Assembly (NCBI GenBank): GCA_964058805.1
Contig: CAXKVV010001457.1
Coordinates: 1-30,505 of the forward strand
From: Schoenoplectus triqueter
Taxonomy: Eukaryota; Streptophyta; Magnoliopsida; Poales; Cyperaceae
Direction of reading: 5' to 3'
Length of the DNA stretch: 30,505 bases
Part shown: piece after piece, positions 11,879-22,639 of the stretch
How positions within the stretch are numbered: position 1 is the stretch's first letter
How the letters are laid out: each line of letters opens with the position of its first letter
Notes under the pieces: generated by a model
Database searches by the model: none
What the model saw: the letters and a program-made list of their open reading frames with translations, nothing else
Told to the model about the DNA's origin: nothing
Program-made: the position numbers and the translations under genes

Positions 11879-12890
11879 CTGTGTATCAATAGAACACAGA
11901 AGAAAAACTATAGAACGAAATGCTTCATTTTTTTTTTCAAATCGGATAATGCAGATAATTGCTAATATCACGGCTCTGCACGACATGTTGGCAATACAGT
12001 AACTCACTGAAAGACTTATCACGTTAAGGATACCACCTTCAGTTATACATTGGGATAACACAATTATATATCTTTTTTTGAGGTAAGAATAACACAATTA
12101 TATATCGAATTTATAACCCAATAAAAGAAAACAAAAAAAGAAAAGTTCAAATTCAAAGAGTCCGTGCTAATACCTCCACCAGTTCACTTCCTAAGTAGCA
12201 GGACTGCACGTGCATTTCAAGTTCCATATAAGTATGTCAATATGTCAACTAAAATAATTGCTCTCTCTTGCAATTGACCAATTCCACCAAAAATGGAACA
12301 TTTTTTTTTTAATTTTAGTGTAAGCCAGAAAAAGCAAAACGGTTGATATATATCTTTTGGCCACTTTCGAGCAATTGATGGAACAAACCTTGAATTTTAA
12401 GCTCAAGTCTCAGAAAAATAATCAAAACTTCCACCAATTCACCACCCTGGCAATTATTTTTTCTGTGTCACTTGGCGCCTCCCAAGTTCAAATTTAAACA
12501 ATCATTTCCTCGGGAGAATGCCAAAGGGTATACAGATGCAAGAATCAGAAGTTCACTGAGGTGATGCTTAAATAGTGAAGAGCAGCGAAGACAGAGAAAG
12601 TGTAGAGAGAGAATGTGAGAGCGGTGCCTTGAAGGAAGAGAATGTGAAGTCATGGCATGGTCACAGTGCACTTGCTTGAGCGAGGCGAGGAGAGACCGAT
12701 GTCGACCAGCCACTGTTGATCTTGACAGTTGCATCGTGATCGAACTCCAGAGAAGAGATCGGATCAAAGAGACAAAGACCATGCCTGATTCTCCACGCTT
12801 CGTTGCTTCTGCGTTTCCGCGAAGAGAAAATAATTAAGGTGGGATAACGATTCGTCGCTCCAGGAGACAGAGATGAAAGTGTCAAATGTG
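11879..12890 (-). promoter_or_regulatory. Leader and promoter region of the arabinofuranosidase gene, with a likely 5' UTR intron
   Basis: Upstream of the start codon the minus strand shows a good 3' splice site (ATACACAG at 11,886-11,879). Before it comes an AT-rich intron-like stretch, then a markedly GC-richer, CT-rich block at about 12,465-12,890. The latter looks like plant 5' UTR/promoter sequence and holds a TATTTAAG word near 12,565. A donor around 12,466 (AAGTGACAC) would define a leader intron of about 590 bp. ORFs in the block on either strand overlap each other and match no family, so I do not call them genes. The exact start site is unknown. Confidence 0.4.
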
Positions 12891-12899
12891 GATAGTGGG

Positions 12900-15010
12900 G
12901 CCCGTGTTACAGTGAAATGTATTTGTTCCGAATAAATGGATAATTTGCATTTTCATAATGGATTATTGTAACATATAAATCAATTATTTTCATAGTAAAT
13001 AAATAAGAGCGTGAGTTCATTAAAACTCTAGCTAACGCTTTTGCCAACTAGATCAAAAAATAAGCGGAGATGTCACTTATCAAAGACCATTACACTAGAA
13101 CAATTGCTAGTTATATAAAATTTTAATGTTTTTTTTTGTCTTTTTTGATAAATGATAGTTATATAAATTATCATTCTATAAGTTCCAAAATACATTTATT
13201 ATTTTTTTTCTATTTTTAAGACGTTCTTCAAATTTATTTGAAGTGTCTTTATCAAGATTGTCAAAATAGTCGTTATCAAACAATCCCTTCACACTAAGTA
13301 TAATTTATTTATTAGTTGTGATTGGTGAGCTCTCAGCATTGATTTGATTATGTGATAATGCGACTTCAGGAATACTTCGGTGCCAAGTGCCAACTACCAA
13401 GGGCCTTCCTTAGTCCTTACCAGAAGCATTAATTACATAGAATGTCATTTAATTAACAATATATATTTAAACTCATTATATCAAGCTATCCAGAATTAAC
13501 TACGAGTATTTAATAATAACAAGTTGCATATCCTCCTTTAAGCTCGCTACTAGAAAAATCTACATTTCCAGAAGTATTTATTTTTTATTGTATATTATTC
13601 TAAAACGCCTATACATTGAAAAACAAAACATATTACAATTACTTTTATCAATTTCAAAATTGAAAATTTTGCATTGGCAGTTTTATACAAATAAGTTGCA
13701 ATTATTCCTCTGAACCTCAGGAAAAGAAAATAATTGCTATAATTATATTAAGCTTATTTTTTTAGGTTAGCGTACATATTTTTATATTTTAATTAAGATA
13801 TAAAGAACTCAAAATACTCTAAAATATCAATTTTAATTTGCTCAATAAGTTTGGCACATCAAAATTTTGTACAATACTGAATTAATAAATGTCCACCATA
13901 TAACTTGTTGGAAAATGAAAATATAGCATTTGATCATCTAGAAAAAAAATCTTATATCAAATTTGGACATGAATATAAAAAATGTTTTGTGCTCATCATT
14001 AGTCCAGAAAATTTTGTTCTAGTATTAAATAGCTAATACTACATGATATACAAGATTTTAAATTCGAATTTTAATATTGTGCAGAAGATCGGTGCATACC
14101 ACATATATGATATATGTGGACAGTATATATATGGATTCACGTATGCGGTAGAATCTAATTTGTATTATGCATTTCACAAGTACATTATCATGCAAACTAA
14201 CGAGAAAAAGATTTAAAATTTCATAGCAATAAGCCTGTGATAATCAAAGTTTCAGTTCAACACAACTATGAACGAAATATTTCTAAAAAAAATCCATTAA
14301 TTAACACATAGAGCTGAGACAAACATATTAATGGTACATCAACATCTAATATAAATACATGATAGATTAATATTCCTTCTCAATTGCATGTGTATTAAGT
14401 TCAGCATGGTCATCATCAGTCTCATCAGCTTGTAACTGATCATCCGAATTGATTATATCTGATTGTGTGCTTTAATTTTAATGAGAGCGAATTATATCTG
14501 ATTATTCTCTATGCTCCAATTTTTTGCTTGAATTATTTTCGGACTAACTTCATTTTGCTTTCACATATTCAGATGCCTATCTAAACATATATAAACCAGT
14601 CATTAATTAAATGTACATAAACCCATAGATATATGTTAACGACTCGTGTACGATTTGTATGCGGTGGTTTATACCAGCTTTATCTCAAATCATGCATATA
14701 TCAAGTTGCTATCTCTGTCTCTAGTTGTTCCTTTTGCCCGAAATAAAAGAAACCAATCCAAAATTCGTCAATGATCCATTGATAGCGTACGACATGGGGT
14801 TGCCTCTGTTTGGATTTTGTTCCGAGGAAAAAAAGGAACAAAGCAAATTCAAGTTGAGACGCAACTCAACTGAGCTAAAGTTGCACGATTAAGCTTTGAG
14901 TTAAGTCTTTTTATTAAAAATTGATTGATTGACTGCGGTGCATATTGAGGAAAAGAGGCGATCACATGCTCCCCTAATTTGGAGAAATTAATAATAATTT
15001 AATGTGTATA
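12900..15010. other. AT-rich intergenic DNA without recognisable gene
   Basis: I see no exon, RNA gene or well-bounded mobile element in this stretch. Palindromic ATATATG-type words at about 14,050-14,155 recall the small repeat in intron 10 (8,020-8,121). A short direct repeat of attatatctgatt occurs near 14,451 and 14,490. Confidence 0.5.
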
Positions 15011-16860
15011 TGCTGCAACTTCTACCATGTGGCGCCTAATAAACTTGAATCATATTTACTATTGTGCTTTCACTTGTGAAACATAGCATAGTAACCAGAT
15101 TTCTGAAAAATATTATTATTTTACGCAAGATATTCACCAATTATTACGGTCGATTATATTTAGCCAATATTAACTATGCATTTATATAAAAATGTACTTA
15201 TTTATGAAAAATATATTTTTATTCAAAGATATTCCTCATTAAAAACAGAATATTCACGAATTATATTAATATAATATCTGAATCACGATCTATAAACTTT
15301 GTTCTATTATTTTAATCACGAAATTATCACTATGAAGCATATACTACAAACTTTATAATTCAATAGCAAATTGTCATATAGTTTTAGATGTAATGTGAAT
15401 GTATTTCGTTTCTTATTTTTAACAAAAAAAATATATTAATACTAGTGTCTTTGCAAAATAAACAAAAAAAAAATTGTCCTTTTCGCCCATGTTACGAGAT
15501 AACATAGTAAATCTCATCGCTATGAATCTATGATATGGAAATTCTACGCTGGTAGTGCAACCAAAAAACCAAATTCAACCAGCAATTTCTTTTTAGCTTG
15601 GAGCAAAATAATCTAGATGGCCAGATGTTACTTAATTCATTTCCGTTGTGATGATAACTTGAATCCATACGAAATATTAGTATTCACAAATGACGATCTC
15701 CATACGAAGTAAGTATATATATTGTCTTAGCCGTTAAATTAAAAAAATGTTTTATATCCCTTAATATTATGACTGATATGACTGATAACACAAAATGTGT
15801 GCCCTCCGTTTTTTCCATTAAATTTACCACTCATAAATGCGAAATTCACTTAAGCAACTATACGCTATTGAAATCAGCAGCCAGTCATTATAAGATATGA
15901 CAAGAGCAAGGGAGATAAAATCGCATTTCAAACTCTTATCATTCTTGTGATAAAAACTGAGAAGTTGGAAAAAATGAAACCCGTCTTGCGTTTTATGGCA
16001 CTTGTTATGTATGCGATTCAAAGTAGGACAAATTATAAGTTTTGATTTTTAGTGTACAATCATTCATCTTTCTTTGTCTTACGAACAAAGCGTGAAATAT
16101 TGTGTTAAATTATTTATGGGTTAATTTTCTGACAGGTTATGAACTTCGATGTTTTTTCCATATTTGATCATTGAACTTTCATTTATCCGTTTTTAGTTAT
16201 TAAACTTTGATGTTTATCCATATTTGATCACTCCAATTAATTTTTTCATTCAAAAATAATTAAAAAATAATGAAAAATAAATATAATTTTATTTATTTAT
16301 TTGTTTTTCATTTTAATTAGTTTTGGCAATAAATATAATTTTGTTTTAATTATTTTTGAATGAAAAAATTAATGGAAGTGATCAAATATGAATAAACATC
16401 AAAGTTCAGTGACTAAAAATGGATAAATGAAAGTTCAGTGATCAAATATAGATAAACATCAAAGTTCAGTGACCTATAAGAGATTAACCCATTATTTATA
16501 CTATAAAAATATGCTTTAAGATATTGGAGAAAACAAATAAAAACAATATAGAATAGATTTTTCATTAATATATCATATTTTTATTTATAATGAGTTGTCC
16601 ATAAACTACTTATTATAATTTCATAAGTTAAAATCAGTTTTTCATTATAATTGAATTGTTTAGTTACAAATCTTATCATTTTTGTTGACTTCTCCTTCAA
16701 GAACTAAACTTTTTCTGAAATCAACAATGATTGTCAAAAGTAATTTAGCATGATTTAGCAACGATCAGTCTTGACTAATTGTGATAGGAATAGCATACCA
16801 CAATTTGCAAGATTTAAGTATGAAAGAGAAGTAATAAAATTATATTGTGAAATATCTAAA
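15010..16860 (+). repeat. Segmental duplication, copy 1
   Basis: This block matches 19,975-21,830 in the same orientation with obvious but diverged similarity. Shared landmarks in order are ATGTGGCG..CTAATAAACT, CAGATTTCTGAAAAA, TATTATTTTAATCACGAA, ACTATTGAAA..AGCAAGGGAGATAAA, CGAAAT/TCGAAGTAGGACAA..TTATAAGTTTTGAT, AACAAAGCGTGAAA and AAGATATTGGAGAAAA. The copy is interrupted at 16,118-16,490 by a long-TIR transposon that copy 2 lacks. No protein-coding content is evident, so the original nature of the segment is unknown. Confidence 0.8.
16118..16490. mobile_element. Non-autonomous long-TIR DNA transposon with 9-bp target duplication (Mutator-like)
   Basis: The 373-bp element starts GGGTTAAT and ends ATTAACCC. 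Its arms (16,118-16,265 and 16,344-16,490) are inverse copies of each other over nearly 150 bp and hold internal repeats of AACTTTGATGTTTATCCATA and AACTTTCATTTATCC. It is flanked on both sides by the identical 9-mer ATTATTTAT. A 9-bp duplication plus very long terminal inverted repeats is the hallmark of Mutator-like elements. No transposase is encoded. The corresponding position in copy 2 of the surrounding duplication (near 21,555) is empty, which confirms the borders. Confidence 0.85.
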
Positions 16861-17812
16861 ATTATTGTAAAAGAAAAGAGTATTGCAATTTATATCTGAG
16901 AATGTCATCTCTAATAAAAATGCCAAAATGTAATTGACTTGCCTAACCCTATTACAAATTGACATTTATTTTCAAAGATAACTGCAATGAAATGCATATT
17001 TCCTAAAGTGTAAGAGATTTTTGTTGAAAATTATTCTCTTGAATGTGTATGTATAATTAAGTTAATTTGCTTCCATAAAGAACTTTATGGATGTACCCAT
17101 TTTCATAACCATTTTGCAAGTAGAGATTGATTTATTATTCTTAAATTTATTATACTTATTCCCCCTTCATATTTTTTGGTCAGCATAATGTGTCTCAATT
17201 GACCAAATGATTTTTTCTGTTTTGTGCATCTATTTCAATCCAAAAGAAATTTCTATGAATTTTATCAATTCCATCTATTACCCATTGTCATAATAAAAAA
17301 AACTTACTGAAATAGATAGGAATGGAAGTTAATGAGGAATTTAAAAGAACTAGTTTACTTTGTCATAGATAATTTTTTTAGAACTATCCAAATAATTTTG
17401 CATTGATCTTTTGAATTAAAAGAACAAAGTGTTGCCTTTGTAAAAGTTATGTAGAAAGTGATAAACCAAGATAGGTACGTACTTGAAAATTGAACAAGTT
17501 TACCTATGAAATAAGCTCAATATAATAAATTGTCCTCGTTATGACTTACTATTGCTAATTCTGATTTATCAATGTTTAATATGAGACCTGTAACTCTTTG
17601 AAATATTAATAAAAGATATTTAAGAATTGAAATTTGTCTTATAAAAGGTTGCAAAATATATTGAATCATCTACATATAGTAAATAATGGTATGCACTTAT
17701 TGAGGGAGATATTTATGCCCCTATATTTGATAACATTTTGATCCAGATCGGTAAAATATCAAAGGCTAGAATGAAAAGATATGGAGATAAAAGGATATAC
17801 ATGTACCATTAC

Positions 17813-17968
17813 TATTATCAGGGGCGGAACCAAAAACGATTGATAGGGATACCCGGTTCAAATAAATAGAATCTTCGAATCATTTTTTTATTACCGTACG
17901 TCCTTTATTTTTCAGTGAACCGAGGTGTGCTTGGGCGCCGGCTGGCGCCTACCATGGTTCCGCCCCTG
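17813..17968. mobile_element. hAT-like MITE inserted in the LINE remnant
   Basis: The perfect 14-bp terminal inverted repeats are CAGGGGCGGAACCA (17,819-17,832) and TGGTTCCGCCCCTG (17,955-17,968). The 8-mer ACCATTAC occurs directly after the right end (17,969-17,976) and also at 17,805-17,812 on the left. There it is separated from the repeat by six bases, tattat. Alternatively, the immediate left flank actattat is a diverged 8-bp duplication. Eight-base duplications with CAGGGGCGGA-type ends fit non-autonomous hAT elements. The interior of about 120 bp is non-coding and GC-richer than its surroundings. Confidence 0.7.
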
Positions 17969-18012
17969 ACCATTACATGAGAGTAGTATTTTAATACAGA
18001 ATTAGATATACA

Positions 18013-18391
18013 CTAAGGCTGTAACTCGGGTTTCGCCCCGATAATAGTTTTCAGATAAATAATTAATAATATAAAATTTTAAATATATTTAATAAAATTT
18101 CACATTTAAAAAAAATTAGACACAATATTTTTAAATGCTAAGTAATAATGATAATTATAATAATAATTATTATTATAATAATAAATAATATAAGTAAACA
18201 CATAATAATCTATAAATGATTATATAAAAAAGTTGAATCATTTTAAGAGTTAAAATTCACCTTAAATATATTATACATATTATTTTAAATGAGAAAAGAG
18301 AAATATTTTTTATATGAACCATTGGATTGAAAAAGATGAAAAGATTTAAACAAAATCAATAGTGGAAAAAATGATGATGTAGTATGCTTGA
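18013..18391 (-). mobile_element. Helitron-like non-autonomous element, copy A
   Basis: Read on the minus strand the element begins TCAAGCATACTAC and ends CTTAG followed by T. A small hairpin (TCGGG / CCCGA, 18,041-18,026) lies 8 nt before the CTTAG. A TC start, a CTRR end and a hairpin close to the 3' end, without terminal inverted repeats, are Helitron hallmarks. A similar copy in the opposite direction lies at 27,875-28,209. It is inserted in the LINE remnant between its KAFD motif and the later RT motifs. The base before the start is T and not the expected A, so the 5' border is less certain. Confidence 0.55.
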
Positions 18392-18999
18392 AAAGCTTAG
18401 AAGCTTTACCCTCTTTATGTATTAAGAATTGTATCCAAATATGAGAAAAGTGTTTTGCTTTTAAAACATTTAATAGGAAGTCTCATTTCAATGTGTCAAA
18501 AGCCTTATGAATATCAACTTTAAACACAACTAATTATTGATTAGTCTTTTTAACATAATGAAGTAAGTGTTGTGCATAAAGAAAATTTTCAGTTATGGGC
18601 CTTCCATGCAAAAACCCTGACTGATTAGGAGATATCAGCGAAGTAATTATGGACTGTAATCTATTAGATAATTTTTTGTATAGAATTCATTGCATTCCAT
18701 TAATAAGACTGATTGGCCTAAAATCTTTCGGATGTGTGGCATTATTTTTTTTTTGGAATTAGAACAATTAAAAAGAGTTATTAAGGGGATGTAAAGATGA
18801 ATTGGGTTGTAAAGCATAATTTTAAACATTATGTATATCATTTTTCATCAATAATAAAAAACCGTTTATAAAATTCTCCCCAAAATCCATCAGGGCTTGG
18901 AGATTTTCGAGAAGGCCAAGAATCTATAGTATCTGAAAATTTTGAACTGAAATGGGAGTGGTTAAAGATGATATATCAATTAAATTGTGAAATAGATTT

Positions 19000-19975
19000 T
19001 TCCATTGAATATCTAAATCAAACGATTGACTAGAGGAATTCATTAGCAACCCAACAATTTACTTACTTATCTCAAATTATATCAGCAATATTCTTTCGTT
19101 CTAGACTCTCCCTCTCCTAAATCATCATTATCTTAGGTATGGTCAATTAAAGCTCCGCCGAGAATCATTATTTTTTCTTGACTAATGTTTAGAAATTTTA
19201 TTTTAACTATATAAAATATTCATAACAAGGGATGGCAATTAGTGAGCATTTGTCACTTTATGTAGACAAGCACAAGAAATTGCTCATCATCTCTTCAATG
19301 AATGCTCCTCCTTCCCAAATCCATGACTAGCGGTTCAAAGAAAATTCAAATTCCAAAATCCAGTTAAAAATTCAAGACCTTAACAACTTCAGATGATTAT
19401 ATCATCATTCTCTAGCTAAACGATACGCTCGGATTTTTACAGGATTCTCGAAGCGTATTTCTAAGTTGCCACAAGAAATATCTTCGGAATTGTAGTCTTT
19501 CTGAGAAGTGTATTAGTTTTAATTTCTTTATCTTATTTATTTTTGTTTTAATTTTTATTTTTCTCAAGTTCCAAAATCTCTTGGGACAATTTTAACAGTA
19601 CTTTATATTTTATTACCTATTTAATATATTTTTTTTCAAAAGGTAGAGGCTTGACCTCTATCTTTATACTCATAATAAGTATAAAAGAAAACTATTGTTG
19701 TTATTATAGAGAACATAAGAAAATACACCAATTTCAGTTTATTGAGGTTTGAGGAGAGCCTTAACTTTTTATGTAAAAATTGTACATTAGATGAATAGAT
19801 CGTGACAAAAAGAAAAAAAAAACTGAGTTGTCCGGCTGTAGTTTTAAAGCCATAAAATTGCCTACAAAATTAAATAATAAAATAAGTGATTAGAAATTGA
19901 AGCTCTAGAACTTCTTAAATGCAAATTTTCTCATAAATTGTCGATATTTTGAAGCACATCCGTAAAATTTACTAA
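19000..19975. other. AT-rich DNA between the LINE remnant and duplication copy 2
   Basis: The LINE may extend to about 19,350 as an unrecognisable 5' part, since sequence such as GGATTTTGGAATTTG on the minus strand near 19,360 is of coding-like composition, but no endonuclease motif can be read. From about 19,400 to 19,975 I see nothing beyond AT-rich sequence. Confidence 0.35.
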
Positions 19976-21830
19976 TGTTAACTTTTATAATGTGGCGACT
20001 AATAAACTCGGATCACATTTACCATTATGCTTTCAGTTGCTAAAGATAGCACAGTGATCAGATTTCTGAAAAAATATATATATATGTATTATTTTACGTA
20101 AGACATTCATGGATCACAATCTTAATTTAGACTTTGTTGTATTATTTTAATCACGAATTTATCACTATGAAATTTAATAATGTAAAAATTAGCGATTTGG
20201 ATATAATATGAATATAATTTTGTTTCATATTTTTAGCACAAAATGCTAGTATCTTTGCAAATAAACAAAAATGTTCTTTCCACAGATATAATATTGATTA
20301 AAAAAATCGTCAATTTCTTATGAGATAAAATAGTACGCTATATGTTTCCGATGCGAGACACTTTCTGATTTACATTTCTTTAAGTTAAAATTTTTTAACG
20401 TCATTTTACTTCTTTCACAGTTTTTATTTTTTTATGAAAAAGTTTGGAAAAAGGTATTTATAGATATTAAACTACGTGAAAATAAAGTAATGACGTGCTA
20501 AATATGTGTGCGCCTGGCACGCTCACATACGCGCGCGCGTGTGTGATGGAATTGAAACAAATAACAATCTAAAATTTTTAGTTACAGATTGACAATTATT
20601 GGTAGGACTTTTTGAAACACTAATAAATTAAAACCGACGAGAAACCTTTAGAAAAAGGTGACTAACAAGACCAACAAAAATATAATTAAATATTTATTTA
20701 ATTAAGTAGCAGACCTTGGTCCGCTTATTTTCCAAACGATTAACATCTTTTCTTTGTTTGCTAACAAATTTGCTTGTACATAAATAATATAAAAATTGAT
20801 TAACGCAAGCAACATATTGGACAGACACCAATCAAGATAAACATGTATGATTCGAACATTGACAAACAAGTTTGTATGCTCTGTGTGTACTTAATTATTT
20901 AAAATTATTAATTAAGACTAAAATCTAGAGTCTATACCATCCATCAAATATATGGACAGATGTACAAACAGCGGATAACTTTATTTCTCCGTAATGGGTA
21001 GTTTAAATATTATCTACTCTTAAATTGAAATGAAAATAACATATGCTTTATTTAAATAATAAAAATATTATTGACTTTTAACGTTCGATGACTAAGATTG
21101 AATACTATCTAGTGCTCTCTGAAGAGGAAAAAATCTTTCTCAATTTCCTTCTCGGCACTAACCATTAATTGCATGTGATTGGAATAGAAAGAAGTACATG
21201 ACAATTCAATCAAATTATATTTAGGCATATTGATAAAAAGAAAAAAAAAAGTAAAAGAAAAGACCCCACCGTGGGAATTTCTGAATTTCACTTGAACAAC
21301 TATATACTATTGAAAGCTGCAGCTGTCATTAGTCATTACTAAGAGATGACGAGCAAGGGAGATAAATCGCATTCCGAATTCTCATCATTATTGTGACAAA
21401 AACATGAAAAGTAGGAAATAATAAAATCCATCTTGCATTTAATTTATGTCACACTATTATGTATGTGGTTCGAAGTAGGACAACTTATAAGTTTTGATGG
21501 TCACTGTACAATCATTTATTTATGAACAAAGCGTGAAACATTATGCTAGATGACATTTACAATAACAAATATACTCTAAGATATTGGAGAAAAACCAATA
21601 GACCATAAAATAGAATAGATTTCCACAACACCAAAACAATTAATTAATACATTATGTTTTTGTTTACGATGAGTTATTCATAGACTACATACATGATATT
21701 TTCATAATCAAAATCCAGTTTTATAATTATTGCTACATAACTGTATATAATTAAGATAAGAGTTGCACCCAAATTTATAAGTTTCAAGTATGAGAGAGAA
21801 ACAATTTTATATTTATGAATACATAAAGAA
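19975..21830 (+). repeat. Segmental duplication, copy 2
   Basis: This is the same-orientation partner of 15,010-16,860. It keeps the landmarks at both ends but has a longer unmatched middle (about 20,360-21,270), suggesting an insertion here or a deletion in copy 1. That middle part contains a short (CG/TG)n run at about 20,530-20,544 (CGCGCGCGTGTGTG) with Z-DNA-forming character. The site corresponding to the Mutator-like insertion in copy 1 is uninterrupted here (about 21,545-21,575). No gene is recognised. Confidence 0.8.
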
Positions 21831-21999
21831 AAATACAACAACCTTTGTTGAAAATGTAAATTTAATTAGTATATTATTAAAGTTAGTTGGGAAATTTGAA
21901 TAAAACATTTAAGTTCTGCAGTGAACAGAACTTGAGATTGATTATTGAAAGAATTTTAAAACTCATATCACAGTTGTTATGGGTGAATGAGCTATTGAT

Positions 22000-22470
22000 A
22001 TAGAAGTTATTTCAAAGATGTTGTTTTGTGTCGGGAAGGCGATGGTTTTTGACTCGTTGTTGTAGTCATAGTCTTGTTTGAGTTTTTCTTCAAAGCAACG
22101 AAGGTTTATGTAGAGCTCGTCAGGATAGAATGAGTCATTTAGAGCTCGTCAGGATAGAATGAGTCATTTATTCCTTGCATGGTGGCTTTTTAGCATGACT
22201 CGAAGAATTTTTCCTATAATTTTGTTATTGGTTAAAGGTTCTCATAAATACGCAAATTCATTTTGAATGGACATGAGTCAAGAATACATATCGCCAAAGG
22301 AATCATTGTCCTCCACTTTAAAGTTTTCAAATTTAGTTTAAAGTCCCATGATTTTAGTACATTTTATTTCGATGTTGCCCTCATAAACTTTGAGAAGAAC
22401 CTGCCACATGTCATTTGCTTTAGTCATATTATTAAAAATAAAAGCAATAGGCTTACTAACATAATTTAAA
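22000..22470 (-). pseudogene. Decayed Copia-type gag fragment (UBN2-like)
   Basis: Minus-strand reading gives DMWQVLLKVYEGN, then a frame with FENFKVEDNDSFGDMY and, further on, KIIGKILRVMLKSHHARN. These correspond in order to the W..L...YEG, FE.FKM...E.I.EM and KILRSLP motifs of the plant Copia gag (UBN2) domain. Several stops break the frame. No protease, integrase or RT and no long terminal repeats adjoin it, so it is an isolated gag relic. Confidence 0.6.
22112..22169. repeat. Exact 29-bp tandem duplication
   Basis: The unit starting agagctcgtcaggatagaat is repeated twice in perfect tandem with no divergence. It lies inside the decayed gag fragment, so it arose after the element died and is probably recent. 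Confidence 0.9.
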
Positions 22471-22639
22471 ATTATATTTACTGCACAATCATTTTGGTAT
22501 TTTTCAATCATGGACTAGTGATAAACCTCAATTATATATTATATTCAATTATGATTTTATCTCAAATACTATGCATTTTATGTTAATTGTTAAGAATTTA
22601 TTCAGTTTTTATGTCGAGTTCGAGATATTATTGCATTTC

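Larger units (their letters stand above)
17000..18960 (-). pseudogene. Decayed L1-type LINE reverse transcriptase, interrupted by two transposons
   Basis: Broken minus-strand frames carry the RT domain in the right order. These are PSPDGFWGEFYK (about 18,900-18,850), HPKDFRPISLING (about 18,740), SPNQSGFLHGRPI (about 18,635), KVDIHKAFDTL (about 18,530), LLSPYLFILAFDIL (about 17,795), LLYVDDSIYF with the catalytic DD (about 17,690), TYLGLSL (about 17,480), and IHRNFFWIE and INQSLLAKWL-stop-KW (about 17,140). Stops and frameshifts are numerous and the GLRQGD part before LSPYLF is missing, so it is dead. A hAT-like MITE and a Helitron-like element sit between the KAFD and LSPYLF motifs. The endonuclease half and the 3' tail are not clearly recognisable, and the end points are approximate. 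Confidence 0.88.

Noticed and set aside
12468..12885. Overlapping ORFs on both strands in the GC-richer block
   Set aside because: Several frames are open simultaneously and none matches a family. The composition fits a leader/promoter better, so no gene is called.
22263..22469. Plus-strand ORF of 68 codons
   Set aside because: It is the antisense shadow of the decayed Copia gag, which makes sense on the minus strand.
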